From Lineus longissimus (taxonomy: Eukaryota; Nemertea; Pilidiophora; Heteronemertea; Lineidae): a stretch of 64,000 bases of DNA. The DNA is taken from assembly GCF_910592395.1 (NCBI RefSeq), contig NC_088308.1, positions 806,001-870,000 on the forward strand, written 5' to 3'. The notes under the pieces were generated by a model that saw only the letters and a list, made by a program, of their open reading frames with translations, had not been told where the DNA came from and made no database searches. Positions 1 through 11,083 of the stretch are shown one piece after another (the stretch's first letter is position 1; the number at the start of each line of letters is the position of its first letter). The position numbers and the translations under genes are program-made.

Positions 1-275
1 ACTCCAAGTCAGTCTTCATTCTCACAGTCTGACTCCAAGTCGGTCTTCATTCTCACAGTCTGACTCCAAGTCAGTCTTCATTCTCACAGTCTGACTCCAA
101 GTCGGTCTTCATTCTCACAGTCTGACTCCAAGTCGGTCTTCATTCTCACAGTCTGACTCCAAGTCGGTCTTCATTCTCACAGTCTGACTCCAAGTCGGTC
201 TTCATTCTCACAGTCTGACTCCAAGTCGGTCTTCATTCTCACAGTCTGACTCCAAGTCGGTTTTCATTCTCACAG
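1..275. repeat. 31-bp minisatellite in a PRKDC intron
   Basis: About nine head-to-tail copies of a 31-bp unit containing GACTCCAAGTCGGTCTTC. Copies differ at one or two sites (GTCGG/GTCAG, GGTCTT/GGTTTT). The array touches the left edge of the window, so its full length is unknown. It lies upstream of the first visible DNA-PKcs exon and is presumed intronic. Confidence 0.95.
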
Positions 276-406
276 ACGACGTAGACCAGAAAGCCAAAAT
301 CTAGGGAATAAGATGGAGAGGGAACTAGAGTGTACTGTTGAATGCAAATAAGAAGAGATTCTTACAGGTTTAATCTTTGGAATTGAACTACGTTTAATGT
401 TTTCAG

Positions 407-3400
407 GTTGTGAGTGGACTTGTTGAGAAGGGTTACAGTTATATGCAAAATGCTACCAAGTCCGCCTTGAAGGAGGAGGGCGAGACCAGTGAGGCCATGA
501 TACTCGACGTGGACGGAATCATTGCAGCCCATATGACCATGGTTAGATATTGCGATCAGTACTTACGCAGGAATGAAGAAGGTAAGTCATGGTACTTTGA
601 TCCAAATCTGGGTCGTGGGTTGGTTGTTTGATGCACCACAGACAGTACACCAAGTACACCTCACCTTTATTAACCTGTCAAGCTACAATTCAAGTCAGGG
701 GATCAAACCCACATACAACGACTGATTGTCGATTGGTAGTCAAGTGACCACTGGGCTGGGCTGGGTGCTGCTAGCTGTTCCTAGTCATATGGTGCATCAA
801 AATACAATCTGCACTTCACGCCACCTCCTCTAGTGGATGCCTTTCAGACTAAAAATCTTGAAAAACCTCTTCTTCAGCTGATTCCCAAGAGGTAGACTGC
901 CCGTCTCTTAAGCGGTTCCCTGAGACTGTCATCACATCACTGCTGGCCGCCATGAAGCACAACTCAAAGGAAGCAAGACAGAAGTTTGCCCGGTTACTTC
1001 AGATTGTTGAGTCATTCCCCGACACAATGGATACATTCATTGAGAAGGTAGGCACAGTCATTGTTTTTGTTATCTGAGAGTTAGGCGAAGGAAAGTGATA
1101 ATTAAAGGCTGTACATTTGATACAGCCATAGCCTTTTAGAATTAGTACCATGTCTTTTTAGGTAAACGTGGAATACATTGTATATATTGAAATCGTTCAA
1201 CTAGCACTGTATTGATATTGGAGTACCAGGCCAAATCACAGTTTGTAAAGGGTTTTCATGTTTTCAGACGAAGGAGATCCCGTGCTGGATGTTCATCTCG
1301 TGGATCAGTCAGATGGTGTCCTACTTGGACAAGACAGGAGCCAGGGCCGTCCAGGATATCTTGACAAGAATCTCGGAGGAATACCCTCAGGTAAAACATG
1401 GTTTGGGGTCTGTATCATACTAAATGAAGATCCTACCTTTCACTGAAGACATTTTAGGCGAACTGTGATTCAATTTCTCCTCAATGTAGGATGTTCATAG
1501 CTGTGAGCTAGGACTATTAGTTTACTTCCTGGCACTGATCCAAACCCATTATTGCATGTTTGATCTGCAGTTTTGCCCTCTGAGCCATACATGCATGACA
1601 CCTCTCTCTCTCTTTGTCTGTTTATTTACTGGTTTGCCAGACTCATGCCATCGCGTTCCACTATGGTTTTTCAGGCCCTGATCTACCCGTTCAAGATCAG
1701 CAGTGAGTCATTCCAGTTCAGTGGCACAGCCGAGGGGAAGCGGAACAAGGCAGCAGTGGACAGGTGAGAGATTCTTCTGATAATTGGCTAGATTGTGTGA
1801 GCATGTTTAGTATCCTGGCTTCTGTAGGGTGGGGGTGAAGGCATTTTGACTCAATAGATGCATCTTTGACTTCATACATGTACATGGAAGTTCTCTTGAA
1901 GATTGCTGGTCAGTCTCACTTTGCTATTGATGAGATCATTGTTGACACATCCTTAAACTGGTGATATTACCACAATGTCAGAACAGGGAAAGTCAAGGAA
2001 ATGTTACCTGTTACCTCATATCCACTGCTATTTTTCCAGATTGGAGGCCACTCTTTCCCAAGTTCCTCTTGTCAACACCCTGATCGCAGCCCTGGAGCAG
2101 TTCGGTCAGCCCAATGCATTGTTTGGGGTAGGTAGTGTGATCGATTTAGCCTTGTGTCCATGGATGGGACATTTCTCATAAAGGTGTTGAATGCTAGGTT
2201 CCACTTTTGACAGCGTCATTTTCTCAGTTTATTTTCTCTATATCTAGGATTGGATAGATGATATGAAGAAAATATTGGAGGGCAAGAGTCGCGACAGGAC
2301 CAAGATCATGCAGTGCTTCAGGGGGATTTATGCTGAGTTGATGGACCATCGAGGCAGCGTGAGCCAGGACACGAGCCAGTCTCTGTATGATGGCACGGGG
2401 GCACCGACTCAGATAGGCATGGGGCCATACAGAAAGAGGTTTGCCCAAGTATGCATGCATTCCTTCTCAAGACTGTAGGACTGCTACGAAATCAATGAGG
2501 CTCTCAGACTTCACCCAATTGCTATCAAATGGGCATATTTTTCAGAATTTTGAACTTGTGCTGTGACATCGCATTCAACCAGATGCAACATGAATTTGGC
2601 ATCATCAAAGGCTGACGTTATATGTCCAAGTCGGCCAATTTGTTCCCCAACAGAGCCGCACCACTTGGGGCAAAGATCTAGAAAGAGGCATATTGCTGGT
2701 AGTAAAACAGCAAAGAGAAGGTAATGAGATACAATTCTGAATACATGTACCAAATCACTATACTTTATGTTAACAATGATACAATAAAGTTGTCGACTAC
2801 ATATTGGAAATTAACATGGTACATGTTATCATTTCCATTCCAGGCCTTTGCTAAAGAAGTCGACACTCTTTTTGGAAATGATGGTGCCAAGATTGTTCCC
2901 ATGACTCTCGGGGTAAGGATTTCTGTGGTGGACAATCTATTCTCATGATTGAATAGGTTTTGTTTATAGAGGGATGACATTCAGGCTTCTCAGTCATATT
3001 GGAATAGTTGCTGTAAAGTTTTGAAAAGTTGGATTAAGAAGTTGACTTTTGGGTATATGCACTGACTTAGAATCGATCCTGAACTTTCCCTGCTGAGAGG
3101 TGTAGGAGAGCCAATAGTTCACGATTGGGGATTCCAGCTGATATTGTCTGAGCGCTGCCAGTGGCAAAACTGATTACGATCCCAATAGGGATGTATTTCC
3201 ATTAGCATGATCTTGAATACATGGACATGTTGATCTTGTCTCCAGGATTTTGTCAAAAAAGCGAGCAGCCTTCGAGAAAAGATGACGGGCGAGGCCGGTA
3301 AGAAGCTCTCGCCTCCCCGCACCCTGAAGGAATACTCTCCCTGGATGCATGAGTTCAAGGCAGCTAACTATGAGAAGGAGTTAGAGATTCCTGGTCAATA

Positions 3401-6400
3401 TACCGGCACGTCAAAACCACTGCCGGAGTATCACACCAAGATATCAGGCTTTGATGAAAGGGTTGGTAGCTTTTGTGATAGAAGTCGTATATACCTCTGA
3501 CATTTCAGATGAGTGCCGACATTGCCATGTAGACACGGGTCATAGCACTGAAACCTTACTTTGAGACGTCGTTATAATTTGCCCTTCAGGATGACCTAGA
3601 GAGAGCTAGTGCAGGCCTAATTTCAATGGTTTTTATCTTCTTCTGCACTTGAGAGCTCAGAACCTATGCTACAGTTCTAATGAAGTGTATAAGGTTGTTA
3701 TGAGATTGTTATCACTCCTCCAAATGTGTTTTCAATCAGGTTTTGGTTCTGTCCTCCCTGCGTAAACCCAAGCGAATCATCATCCGGGGGAATGATGAGA
3801 AAGACCACATGTTCCTGGTGAAGGGTGGTGAGGACCTGAGGCAGGACCAGAGGATCGAACAGCTGTTTGTCATCATGAATGAGGTGTTCCAGCAGGATCC
3901 AGCATGCAGGCAGAGGAAGCTGACACTGCGCACTTATCAGGTCATACCTATGACTCCAAGGTTCGTTTTAACTTCTCTGCATTATTCCACCAGCAGAGTT
4001 TTAGGAATGTAACATTTGTGGAAAGTGTATCTCTTCTCCTTCGTTAGTGGCATCTCTTGACACCGTTACGTTATTGAGGCAAGTCAACAGCCTGTTAGAA
4101 CCGAGCTGGTATCATTTGGTCCTTGTTTTAGATACAGTTGTTCCTGGTACACACTTGAAGACGTTTGGTCTCGTCTTTGATTATCCTGGTCACGTCCAAC
4201 ACACATCGTGCGAGTTAGTTGGCAAATGACAAAATATGATTGCTGGAGAGGACTTGGATGACTGTTATGAGAAGTCAGGGTTCATAATGTTTTGCCTGTT
4301 TCAGGTTCTATAATGTAGAATTATTTGTTTGTTTCAGGGTTGGTCTGATTGAGTGGATGCGTCACACACAACCTCTGAAGGAATTCATGGCTGCTGCGAT
4401 GACAAAACAAGAATCAACCTTTGCAGAATCTGAGTAAGCTTTATCATTTCTCCATAGAGGGAGATTTCCATATTGTTTACAGTTTATACAATAATCTTTC
4501 CAAGTCTTGTTTGTCTCTCATTCAAGTGAGCAGAGTTTAAACATGTACATTAAGAGGGGCAAAATTAACATGCTTGAGAGACTTTAACCAGTCGGATTTA
4601 GTACCAAACAAGTCTCATACATGTAGTTGTATATCCTTGTTTGTTTTACAGCAAGGGAGCCAAGGCGCTCCACTTCAGCTGGGTCGACAAGTTTGCTGCC
4701 AAGAAGAATGATCGCCATGCCACTAACTATGCTCCGATGTACAGTAAGGCTTCCAAGGCAGAGACTGTGAAGGCGTTCAGGGACAGGGAGGGGAAAGTAC
4801 CATGGGATCTATTGAGGTAAGAAGTGGCCTGGAATGTCCAAAGATATGACTGTTACATCAACATCTTTTCACCTTGTAAAACATGTATGGTAGTGATTTC
4901 AATTCCACGCCATAAACCAAAAGTAGGCAACCTATTATCTCCTCTTATCAGCTTGAAGTTTCTGCACTCGCTTGTCTACCGACTTTCCAAACATCCTTTC
5001 AAAGGTATTTATCCGAATATAGTGTGTCTAATACAAGTTGACTTATAGAAACATGCCTTGTATTTTAGGCGTGCCTTTTTGCGAATGAGTTCATCACCCG
5101 AGGCGTTCTTCACATTAAGATCTCACTTCATCTCCTCGCACGCACTCATATGTACAGCCCAGTACATCCTGGGCATTGGTGACAGACATCTGTCCAACTT
5201 CATGATTGATTTGGAAACAGGGGGAATGGTTGGCATTGACTTTGGTCATGCATTCGGATCAGCTACCCAGGTCAGTATATATGACGGTAGCTTGTAAGTA
5301 CAGAGAGTGAACAGGGCCCAGTTGTGCCATTGGTGTGAGCAGGTAAGTAAGAGTAGTCTGAACATTACTCTTGCAACTGAAATGAACACTTAGTCAGCCA
5401 ACGCTGGTGTTTGTCTTGTACTTGTACACCCATTGAGCATCAGGGCCCAGATCTGCATCAAGTATTGCCATACATGTAGTCAGTTACCATGGTTATGTTA
5501 ACTGTCGCTTTCTCTTTCTAGTTCCTGCCTGTTCCTGAGCTGATGCCATTCCGTATGACTCGGCAGATTGTCAACCTCATGATGCCCATGAAAGAGAAAG
5601 GAATGTTCGAGTTCACGATGGTGCATGGGCTGCGCGCGTTGAGGAAGGATTATGATCTGCTACTGAACGTCATGGATGTCTTCATCAAGGATGTTTCTCT
5701 CGACTGGATTGTAAGTCTGACATCAATTACAGTGGAAGGTGGAATATTCATTTAGTCCAATAGGCCTCTCTTCAAAGTAAATGGACATGTATGTGTTCGT
5801 CCAATTACAAGGAGTTTTAACATATAGTTCCTCATTAATTCAGACTTATTCTTTGTATAGAATTATTATCTGATGGCTGATGATTGCTCTAATATGATGA
5901 GTTTGCTTTGTCATATTTTTCAGCAAAATGCAGAAAAACAGAAGAAAGAAAAGCAGGAAGCTGAAGGCAAGTCAAAAGGCTGTATTGAATTCATCTATTT
6001 ATTGTTTACAAACAAGGGTCTTGTGAGCTGGTGAGGTGGTCAAAGGAAATACAAACACGAAGGCATCATCTTCACCTAATCTGAGTAAAATGAGTATGAG
6101 CATACAGAAAGTTATTGTTGGTTCTTTATGTTATGATCAACAACATCTGTTATCCTTTCTCTCTCAGATGCTGACATCGACAATGCGTGGTATCCGAAAC
6201 AGAAGGTATCCTATGTTAAGAGGAAACTACAGGGTGCTAATTCTTGCCATATTACAAGGTAAGAATAGATCACCATCTCTGCATCAACCTTACTCTTGAA
6301 GAAACTGACCTACATGTAACAACTTTGAGACTCTCTCTCTCTCTCCTTTGAAGACAGATCATGCCACGAGACAGCAACATGTGCCTTGCATTCAAGTTCT

Positions 6401-6837
6401 ATTGTCGCATTTATAGTTGGGAAGTGGAACATCCATACCAGTCGACAACCCTGTAAAGACATCCTCTATAAAGGATAATGATTTTGATCCAGAATAGATC
6501 AATTCTATTCAGTTTAACCTCTGTACTCTTGACACCTCTCTATAAAGGACAGCGTGGTGTCTTCAATTGAGAGGTTCCACTGTCTCTAGTAGCGCCCTCT
6601 AGGCCAATTTCTCATAACCTCGTTTTTGTTTTCAGAGACGAGCTGAAGCTGGGACATTCCAAGAAGAGCTCATACAAGGCGTATGTGAGTGTGTGTATGG
6701 GTGACGGTGATAACGTCCGTCACCGACATCCTGGAGCGGGGCTGAGCGTGGAGGATCAAGTCACATGTCTGATTGATCAGGCAACGGATCCAAATATTCT
6801 CGGTCGGACGTGGATTGGATGGGAATCATGGATGTGA
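407..6837 (+). CDS. PRKDC: DNA-dependent protein kinase catalytic subunit (C-terminal part, 16 exons)
   Basis: Nuclear PI3K-like serine/threonine kinase that joins Ku at DNA ends in non-homologous end joining. The gene enters from the left; only its 3' part is present. Exons read: 407-581, 878-1047, 1268-1390, 1675-1763, 2040-2127, 2248-2448, 2844-2912, 3246-3461, 3740-3960, 4338-4433, 4652-4816, 5069-5270, 5522-5710, 5924-5966, 6168-6258 and 6636-6837. They total 2340 nt and give 779 residues with no frame break. The kinase core shows [14 protein letters not shown] (nucleotide-binding lobe), GIGDRHLSN (catalytic loop) and GIDFGHAFG (activation segment), then [14 protein letters not shown], typical of DNA-PKcs rather than ATM, ATR or mTOR. 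The protein ends in a FATC tail, [13 protein letters not shown] through the terminal WM. The intron after 5966 starts with GC (gcaagt), a GC-AG intron. The donor at 3961 (gttcgt) is weak. All key kinase residues are present, so the copy looks functional. Confidence 0.95.
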
Positions 6838-7391
6838 AAGGACTGTGATGTTACCTGAAGCTATTGAGTGTTTTCACATAGCAATGAACAAATACCAACA
6901 TCACAGAGTTGACAGTTTCTACGTGGTCTTACAAGTTAGCCACATGAACTGTGTGGGGGGGGGGGTTAGGTGCTATTATATTATCATGGCTATAGTTACC
7001 TGTACGTCACTGATAGTTACATTTGTTTAAAATTAGTAATCTGTAATTTGTTAAGAATTAGTAATGATTAGGCTATCATGTAATCACATGTGCACTTCTA
7101 TCAAAGATATTATGTGGAAAAAAAGTTTGTTGGAAGGAGTGTCGGAGTCTTCTGTGTCCTGTTACATGGCTTGGTGGACTAACGATCCATGATCATAAAG
7201 ATCTGAATCAACACCAGTCAATCGCCCTGTCTCCTCTGATTCCAAAGCACATTTTCAATCATCCTGTTTATGCATACCTCAAAGGTAAGACTGCCATCAC
7301 TTTCACAACAGACGGTCATGTATGTAGGCTTACGTAGATTCCCAATAATTTAGCTGGGTCTAAAACCTACCATAAGGATAATCAGGCCTAA
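6838..7391 (+). other. PRKDC 3' flank / probable 3' UTR
   Basis: No coding signal is visible after the PRKDC stop. There is no clear AATAAA before the minisatellite. The first one downstream is at 7866-7871, beyond the 23-bp repeat, so the 3' UTR may be short with a non-canonical signal or may run through the repeat. Confidence 0.4.
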
Positions 7392-7849
7392 CCCTCGGGT
7401 CATGCACCCTCGGGTCATGCACGCTTTGGCCCTCGGGTCATGCACGCTTTGGCCCTCGGGTCATGCACGCTTTGGCCCTCGGGTCATGCACGCTTTGGCC
7501 CTCGGGTCATGCACGCTTTGGCCCTCGGGTCATGCACGCTTTGGCCCTCGGGTCATGCACGCTTTGGCCCTCGGGTCATGCACGCTTTGGCCCTCGGGTC
7601 ATGCACGCTTTGGCCCTCGGGTCATGCACGCTTTGGCCCTCGGGTCATGCACGCTTTGGCCCTCGGGTCATGCACGCTTTGGCCCTCGGGTCATGCACGC
7701 TTTGGCCCTCGGGTCATGCACGCTTTGGCCCTCGGGTCATGCACGCTTTGGCCCTCGGGTCATGCACGCTTTGGCCCTCGGGTCATGCACGCTTTGGCCC
7801 TCGGGTCATGCACGCTTTGGCCCTCGGGTCATGCACGCTTTGGCCCTCG
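7392..7849. repeat. 23-bp minisatellite (GGGTCATGCACGCTTTGG core)
   Basis: About 20 almost perfect copies of a 23-bp unit, preceded by a shortened copy. The period is not a multiple of three and the unit has no stop on the plus strand in any frame. All three forward frames are therefore open for 140-190 codons and give the same periodic peptide. These are not genes. The very low divergence between copies suggests recent expansion. Confidence 0.97.
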
Positions 7850-8077
7850 TCTCATACATTTTTGATAATAAAGTCACTTTATTTAGTCATTTATTCAAGC
7901 TACGTATAGATGATATGAATAAGGCAAGTGAATGTTTTGATCCAGTTTTGTTTGGCAAGGCCTTGTGTAAATGGACATGAGGATTTCAGCAACAGCATTT
8001 ACTAGTCTTGAAGATTGTCTCATGTGGTGACCACAACTGAAGTTGATATAGCCACACAGGAACCGTTCCCAACGTGG

Positions 8078-9675
8078 CTGTTCTCCGAGCTTCTCTGAGT
8101 CTGTTCTCTGAGCTTCTCTGAGTCTGTTCTCTGAGCATTCTCTGAGTCTGTTCTCTGAGCTTCTCTGAGTCTGTTCTCTGAGCATTCTCTGAGTCTGTTC
8201 TCTGAGCATTCTCTGAGTCTGTTCTCTGAGCTTCTTTGAGTCTGTTCTCTGAGCTTCTCTGAGTCTGTTCTCTGAGCTTCTCTGAGTCTGTTCTCTGAGC
8301 TTCTCTGAGTCTGTTCTCTGAGCTTCTCTGAGTCTGTTCTCTGAGCATTCTCTGAGTCTGTTCTCTAAGCACTCTCTGAGTCTGTTCTCTGAGCATTCTC
8401 TGAGTCTGTTCTCTGAGCATTCTCTGAGTCTGTTCTCTGAGCATTCTCTGAGTCTGTTCTCTGAGCTTCTCTGAGTCTGTTCTCTGAGCATTCTCTGAGT
8501 CTGTTCTCTGAGCTTCTCTGAGTCTGTTCTCTGAGCTTCTCTGAGTCTGTTCTCTGAGCTTCTCTGAGTCTGTTCTCTGAGCTTCTCTGAGTCTGTTCTC
8601 TGAGCTTCTCTGAGTCTGTTCTCTGAGCTTCTCTGAGTCTGTTCTCTGAGCTTCTCTGAGTCTGTTCTCTGAGCTTCTCTGAGTCTGTTCTCTGAGCTTC
8701 TTTGAGTCTGTTCTCTGAGCTTCTCTGAGTCTGTTCTCTGAGCTTCTCTGAGTCTGTTCTCTGAGCTTCTCTGAGTCTGTTCTCTGAGCTTCTCTGAGTC
8801 TGTTCTCTGAACTTCTCTGAGTCTGTTCTCTGAGCTTCTCTGAGTCTGTTCTCTGAGCATTCTCTGAGTCTGTTCTCTGAGCTTCTCTGAGTCTGTTCTC
8901 TGAGCTTCTCTGAGTCTGTTCTCTGAGCTTCTCTGAGTTTGTTCTCTGAGCTTCTCTGAGCCTGTTCTCTGAGCTTCTCTGAGTCTGTTCTCTGAGCTTC
9001 TCTGAGTCTGTTCTCTGAGCTTCTCTGAGTCTGTTCTCTGAGCATTCTCTGAGTCTGTTCTCTGAGCTTCTCTGAGTCTGTTCTCTGAACTTCTCTGAGT
9101 CTGTTCTCTGAGCTTCTCTGAGTCTGTTCTCTGAGCATTCTCTGAGTCTGTTCTCTGAGCTTCTCTGAGTCTGTTCTCTGAGCTTCTCTGAGTCTGTTCT
9201 CTGAGCTTCTCTGAGTCTGTTCTCTGAGCTTCTCTGAGTCTGTTCTCTGAGCATTCTCTGAGGCTGTTCTCTGAGCTTCTCTGAGTCTGTTCTCTGAGCT
9301 TCTCTGAGTCTGTTCTCTGAGCATTCTCTGAGTCTGTTCTCTGAGCTTCTCTGAGTCTGTTCTCTGAGCTTCTCTGAGTCTGTTCTCTGAGCTTCTCTGA
9401 GTCTGTTCTCTGAGCATTCTCTGAGTCTGTTCTCTGAGCTTCTCTGAGTCTGTTCTCTGAGCATTCTCTGAGTCTGTTCTCTGAGCTTCTCTGAGTCTGT
9501 TCTCTGAGCTTCTCTGAGTCTGTTCTCTGAGCTTCTCTGAGTCTGTTCTCTGAGCATTCTCTGAGTCTGTTCTCTGAGCATTCTCTGAGTCTGTTCTCTG
9601 AGCATTCTCTGAGTCTGTTCTCTGAGCATTCTCTGAGTCTGTTCTCTGAGCTTCTCTGAGTCTGTTCTCTGAGCA

Positions 9676-9713
<38 letters not shown>

Positions 9714-10337
9714 ATTCTCTTAGCTTCTCTGAGTCTGTTCTCTGAGCTTCTCTGAGTCTGTTCTCTGAGCTTCTCTGAGTCTGTTCTCTGAGCTTCTCTG
9801 AGTCTGTTCTCTGAGCTTCTCTGAGTCTGTTCTCTGAGCTTCTCTGAGTCTGTTCTCTGAGCTTCTCTGAGTCTGTTCTCTGAGCTTCTCTGAGTCTGTT
9901 CTCTGAGCTTCTCTGAGTCTGTTCTCTGAGCTTCTCTGAGTCTGTTCTCTGAGCATTCTCTGAGTCTGTTCTCTGAGCTTCTCTGAGTCTGTTCTCTGAG
10001 CATTCTCTGAGTCTGTTCTCTGAGCTTCTCTGAGTCTGTTCTCTGAGCTTCTTTGAGTCTGTTCTCTGAGCTTCTCTGAGTCTGTTCTCTGAGCTTCTCT
10101 GAGTCTGTTCTCTGAGCATTCTCTGAGTCTGTTCTCTGAGCTTCTCTGAGTCTGTTCTCTTAGCTTCTCTGAGTCTGTTCTCTGAGCTTCTCTGAGTCTG
10201 TTCTCTGAGCTTCTCTGAGTCTGTTCTCTGAGCATTCTCTGAGTCTGTTCTCTGAGCTTCACAGAGTCTGTTCTCTGAGCTTCTCTGAGTCTGTTCTCTG
10301 AGCTTCTCTGAGTCTGTTCTCTGAGCATTCACAGAGT
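8078..10337. repeat. 2.26-kb minisatellite of mixed 23- and 24-bp units
   Basis: Nearly 100 copies of a CT-rich unit built on TGTTCTCTGAGC. Two length variants interleave: a 23-bp form continuing TTCTCTGAGTC and a 24-bp form continuing ATTCTCTGAGTC. Scattered point variants (CTTTGAG, TGAACTT, GAGTTTG) mark individual copies. On the minus strand the repeat is open in overlapping frames up to 702 codons, rich in Arg, Glu, Ser and Gln, simply because the unit lacks stops. No start context, splice site or non-repetitive domain supports a protein. It lies between PRKDC and the epimerase gene. Confidence 0.97.
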
Positions 10338-11083
10338 CCCACATTTTGACCATTGATGACTAAACATTGCTCTCTATTGACCTCCGGACACCTGCACTGG
10401 ACATACGGTGGCGTGGAGTGACCAGCTGTGGTCAATGTGGCACATGCTCCAATGTTGGCATAGTTGATAAGTAATCTGACCCCAGAGACTAACCTAGTCG
10501 GATCAAATGCGGGGGCCTGAATTAATTCCCCTGGTCCTCTCAACTGTAACTCCACAACCCTGACATCGTAATCATTTCTATTTAAGGGTGATGTATTGTA
10601 ACCTGACCTTGTTTGATTGGGTGAGGGTGATCTGATTAACGATAAAGTGGTCTAACGATATTTAGCTGTTGGAGGCTTACATGTATTACCTACGCATACT
10701 TTCATAACATTACACCTTTGATAGCGATGGAGCCTGCCACAGCCGGTGCAGTGGTAATCAAATGTGGGCTACTGATATACTGTTGACACTTATTCAGCCG
10801 GTTTTGGTGCGTCTGTTTCACATAGGCCTATAGCGTGTAATATAGGCCTTTTGTACAGGCTCTCTAGATATTAAAGTAGCGTCCACACAGTATAAGAATA
10901 TATGTAGTCTAGTCATAGAGACATTCTCAGTAAGTGATGAAGACACTTGTCAGGAACTGGTGTTGATGACCCTATCTCATCTGGTCCCCAGCTGGGCTGA
11001 GAAGGAGCCTCCAAAGAACATGGATCACAAAGGAAAACAAGCCTTGGATGAGTAACAAGAAGCCCGTAGTAGTTTGAATCTAT
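10338..11083. other. intergenic / 3' flank of the epimerase gene
   Basis: Unique sequence downstream (minus strand) of the epimerase stop. No coding region, RNA gene or canonical minus-strand polyadenylation signal was recognised here. Confidence 0.5.

Noticed and set aside
7402-7980. Three overlapping plus-strand frames repeating MHALALGSCTLWPSGHARFG
   Set aside because: Same peptide in all frames because the 23-bp unit has no stop; a tandem-repeat artefact.
7895-10353. Minus-strand open frames up to 702 codons rich in REQTQR/SENRL
   Set aside because: They are readings of the 23/24-bp minisatellite in several frames; no non-repeat domain, start context or splice support.
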